Part shown: piece by piece, positions 61,501 to 64,000 of the stretch | Position numbering within the stretch: the stretch's first letter is position 1 | How the letters are laid out: each line of letters starts with the position of its first letter | Assembly: GCA_030544235.1 (NCBI GenBank) | Contig: CM060471.1 | Location: 5,722,348 to 5,786,347 of the forward strand | Direction: 5' to 3' | DNA from: Lepturacanthus savala | Lineage: Eukaryota; Chordata; Actinopteri; Scombriformes; Trichiuridae | Length of the DNA stretch: 64,000 nucleotides | Notes under the pieces: model-generated | Told to the model about the DNA's origin: nothing | Seen by the model: the letters and a program-made list of their open reading frames with translations, nothing else | Databases searched by the model: none | Position numbers and translations under genes: made by a program

Positions 61501-62144
61501 TAGTTTTATATAAACTTAGAGTTTTTGAAACATATTTAATTGCATCTTTCTCCTCAGTAAACTCTGAAATAGAACGGTCACTCACAATATCAGATTTCCA
61601 CTACACGATTATTGTGGCCAAAAGAATTTATAAAGCTATTATCACAACATCTATAGAAAACTTCAAACAATTCTGCCAAGTCCATTCCACTAAACACAGC
61701 AACAGTAAATCTTACAAACTCTGTCCTAATGTTGTCTCATTTAGTTTGGCCTCACTGTTTGGATGACTGCTATTATATTACATTCTGGGTATCCTGCTTT
61801 TACTGTGTCAGCACTTTTTCATATGTCAGATGCTACATAAATAAACATATTTTAAAAAAGCTGGTCAACTTATATAGTTATAGTATATTCTGTCCTATAC
61901 TTGTCTATAACAGCATATATTCATATTGCACATCTGTATATTTGTTCATGTTATCATGCTTTGTTTATATTATTTTGTTCATATTATCCTATTTATGTAC
62001 ATAACTTACTCCAAACTACACTATACTATGTTGTATCATAGTGTAAATACTATATATCTAGCACTATGCTGCTTCTTGTACTTAAGTTTAGATGCTAATT
62101 TAAAAACATTTTACATTACAAAATTTCTTTACCTTGTCTTTATA

Positions 62145-62218
62145 CATTTATACATGTGTAATGACAATAAAGTTGTTTAATCTAATCTAACCTAATCCAA
62201 TCTAATCCAATCAATGAA
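62145..62218 (+). mobile_element. Retroelement-like 3' tail with ATCTA repeats
   Basis: The sequence tgtgtaatgacaataaagtt ends in a short (TAATCTA/TAATCCA)n tail. AATAAA followed by a simple-repeat tail is typical of the 3' end of non-LTR elements in fish. The body could not be delimited. Confidence 0.5.
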
Positions 62219-62250
62219 GTGTTGATGACAGAATCTCACACACCCACACC

Positions 62251-62251
<1 letters not shown>

Positions 62252-62285
<34 letters not shown>

Positions 62286-62294
62286 TATATATAC
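62252..62294. repeat. (TA)n microsatellite
   Basis: About 42 bp of TA with one AA interruption. Confidence 0.97.
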
Positions 62295-63159
62295 TGTTGT
62301 ATTGACAGATTTAATCTTATATTACATGTTTTGTTTCTCTAAAACACTAGAACAGAAAGTTTGGTCTCGTTGTGAGAATGGATGTTGGATCAGTGCAGGA
62401 CAATGCAGGGGTTTTATGGCACGGGTCACATCTGCTATGGGATAATGACAGGGGTAAGCCAAATGGAACATGAAGTATGTGCGCGAGCATGCGCGCGCGC
62501 GTGCAGATGTGTGTGTGTGTGTGCGTGCGTGTGGTTGGAAGAGGGGAACTAATGAGTCTCCTATGAGCTATTATCTGTACCTTAGCTCCGCACTCCGCAA
62601 TAATAAAAGCCAACATAGCAGAGCTCCCTAACCGGCCACTGCAACACAACACACGCCTCTGCTAATGCAAGTGATAAAACATCCGCTTATGATGCACAAT
62701 CCTCTGCCGGGATCAGACATTATAAATCAGCACTTTGCTTCTTGAGTAACTGTTATTTGAACGAGCTCCATCTCATGTTGTAAAAAAACTAGGAGCAGAA
62801 ATCTCTGAGGTGTTTATGCATGATACCTGGTCCACATAGAGCAGGTCCTCTGGGGTTAGGTGCAGCCCACTATTGGCAGCTGCACTATATAGACTAATAC
62901 TGGCTGACTGCTAAGCCAATTATGTGAGTGTGATAAACCCGGTTCCAAATGGCACCAATGACCCGCGCATGTTTACTGATAAATAGCGAATCTCTATGGC
63001 TACATCAGCATGTTCCCGTAACTGCTTATTTATTCGTAGATAATCAATCACGTGGCAGAAAGTTGAATAAAACGCATAAATCAATCATAATAGATGAGTG
63101 ATAATTGCGCATAGGAGGTGTGGGGTCATTATTAGCGCGCTGGATCCATCTCATCTCAT

Positions 63160-63163
63160 CACA

Positions 63164-63198
<35 letters not shown>

Positions 63199-63204
63199 GG
63201 GGGG

Positions 63205-63266
<62 letters not shown>
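63160..63266. repeat. (CA)n-(GA)n compound microsatellite with G-run
   Basis: (CA)10 is followed by (AG)9, a run of about nine G, and roughly thirty GA units. It lies 340-450 bp upstream of the hs3st3-like start codon, probably in the promoter. The long purine tract is a mirror repeat able to form triplex DNA. Confidence 0.97.
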
Positions 63267-63268
<2 letters not shown>

Positions 63269-63605
63269 CCCCGTGAGATGAGCCTGCTGGAAAGAGACCA
63301 GAGTAATCCCGCGGAGTGGAAAGTGAGGAACATCTCCGCTGTCCGCTCGGATAAAGCTCTATTCTTCTCACCCCACGGTGCCAGGGTTCCTAAGTAAGTG
63401 GGCGCAAAAACAAAAAAAGTTTCCACTGATTCACTGAGGCTGGCTGCTTGGCTGCTTTTGGGGGTCAACGCGCACCGGACGCGCATCATGAAGGAGGAGG
63501 GGGGCAGCGGAGCGCACTGACTGGAGACCGCGGTGCCGGAGTATGTCGGGATGTGAGCTGGACCCGCGGTAGAATGGCCCCTCATCCCACATGGATCTGT
63601 GAGGG
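63267..63605 (+). promoter_or_regulatory. CpG-rich promoter / 5' leader with upstream ATGs
   Basis: The sequence changes to high C+G with many CpGs. ATGs at 63488 (10 codons), 63543 (9 codons), 63551 (ATG followed directly by TGA), 63574 (overlaps the main start, stop at 63700-63702) and 63591 (three codons) precede the main ATG. A consensus donor gtaagtg at 63394 could mark an alternative upstream exon. The transcription start is unknown. Confidence 0.6.
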
Positions 63606-64000
63606 ATGGCAGCGTTTCACCACCACCATCATCACCATCACCCTCATCCGAGCGCGGACCTGCGGCGCCTCTTCCACCGGCTCACCATCGCGTCCTCTCT
63701 GAGCATCCTCTGCTTCTCCCTGGTCTACCTGCTCACCGGCTGCTGCGAGTCGGAGCTGGCGGAGAACTCTGAGATCAAGCCGCCCACGAGCCAGTTCCTC
63801 GCGTCGGGATCGGGATGGCCGCGCGAGAGAAACGGCTCCGGCGTCTCCGCGAACGGCGCCGCTGCCGCGGACGGAGACGCTGGCGCCGGTTCGCTGGAGG
63901 CGAACAGCTCCGGGAAAGAGTGGACAGCGACGCGCAGGCTGCCGCAGGCGCTCATCATAGGGGTTAAAAAGGGTGGCACCAGGGCTCTGCTGGAGTTCCT
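63606..64000 (+). CDS. hs3st3b1-like: Heparan sulfate 3-O-sulfotransferase, HS3ST3-like, first exon, cut by window edge
   Basis: The enzyme moves sulfate from PAPS to the 3-OH of glucosamine in heparan sulfate in the Golgi. The frame stays open from ATG 63606 to the edge (131 codons). Residues 5-12 are eight consecutive His. A signal-anchor at about 26-45 (LTIASSLSILCFSLVYLLTG) gives type II topology. A Gly/Ala/Ser-rich stem (46-108) has sequons at Asn76 and Asn100. Then RRLPQALIIGVKKGGTRALL (110-129) is the start of the sulfotransferase domain with the 5'-phosphosulfate-binding loop and its Lys. The start was chosen for GGGATGG context and for preceding the anchor. The conserved part shown does not separate HS3ST2, 3 and 4; linkage to mprip and dhrs7c favours HS3ST3A1/B1. 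Confidence 0.88.
   Translation, partial: MAAFHHHHHHHHPHPSADLRRLFHRLTIASSLSILCFSLVYLLTGCCESELAENSEIKPPTSQFLASGSGWPRERNGSGVSANGAAAADGDAGAGSLEANSSGKEWTATRRLPQALIIGVKKGGTRALLEF

Larger units (their letters stand above)
60519..63150. other. Spacer upstream of the sulfotransferase gene
   Basis: AT-rich DNA containing the repeat copy at 61258-61500, a retroelement-like tail ending near 62218, and (TA)n at 62252-62294. The block 62530-63060 is non-repetitive and could be regulatory. ORFs at 61392-62180 fall in repeat-derived DNA. Confidence 0.6.

Noticed and set aside
61392..62180. Three overlapping ORFs of 84-124 codons
   Set aside because: The first lies across a dispersed repeat shared with 23035-23300; the others are low-complexity AT-rich frames.
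63098..63585. ORFs of 99 and 144 codons upstream of the sulfotransferase
   Set aside because: They run through the (CA)n(GA)n tract and are Arg-Glu or Ser-Leu repeats without domains.

Overview
The window looks like teleost (probably percomorph) nuclear DNA. Genes are split by GT-AG introns, intergenic space is AT-rich, microsatellites are plentiful, and there are Tc1/mariner, hAT-like, Penelope-like and SINE fragments of the kind common in ray-finned fish. I see no bacterial-type operon, CRISPR array, rRNA or intact tRNA gene. Families were recognised by memory of protein and repeat motifs. No search was run.

Three protein-coding genes can be supported. (1) mprip, myosin phosphatase Rho-interacting protein, on the minus strand: eight exons from the start codon at 21400 to an exon cut by the left window edge, covering the actin-binding N-terminus, the first PH domain and a Ser-rich linker; the second PH domain and coiled coil lie outside. 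Its promoter is a CpG-rich block near 21650-22260 with a TCTCGCGAGA box. (2) dhrs7c, a muscle sarcoplasmic-reticulum short-chain dehydrogenase, complete on the plus strand: six coding exons between 25723 and 32115, 312 codons, with a possible noncoding first exon near 23550-23687. (3) The first coding exon of a heparan sulfate 3-O-sulfotransferase, HS3ST3-like, from 63606 to the right edge, with an upstream-ATG-rich leader and a (CA)n(GA)n tract just upstream. From memory, the human orthologues all lie on 17p, so the block may be a rearranged piece of that ancestral segment. The genes share no obvious pathway.

Layout: 1-21400 mprip exons and introns (introns hold MITEs, a SINE tail, and a cluster of near-perfect palindromes at 13014-13141); 21400-22260 mprip leader and promoter; 22300-23500 spacer; 23500-32115 dhrs7c, with MITEs and a 650-bp minisatellite in its introns; 32116-63000 about 31 kb without a recognisable host gene. 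That spacer holds a TG-rich microsatellite block (34697-35048), a Penelope-like retroelement pair interrupted by a DD36E Tc1/mariner element (45366-47690), an 833-bp hAT-like element with an exact 8-bp target duplication and a nested MITE (55944-56792), and several smaller MITEs. 63000-64000 is the hs3st3-like promoter and first exon.

No undescribed biological system stands out. The best second-look items are a GC-AG intron in mprip, the readable nested-transposon history at 45.4-47.7 kb, the palindrome cluster in mprip intron 3, a higher-order minisatellite in dhrs7c, and the five upstream ATGs before the sulfotransferase start.
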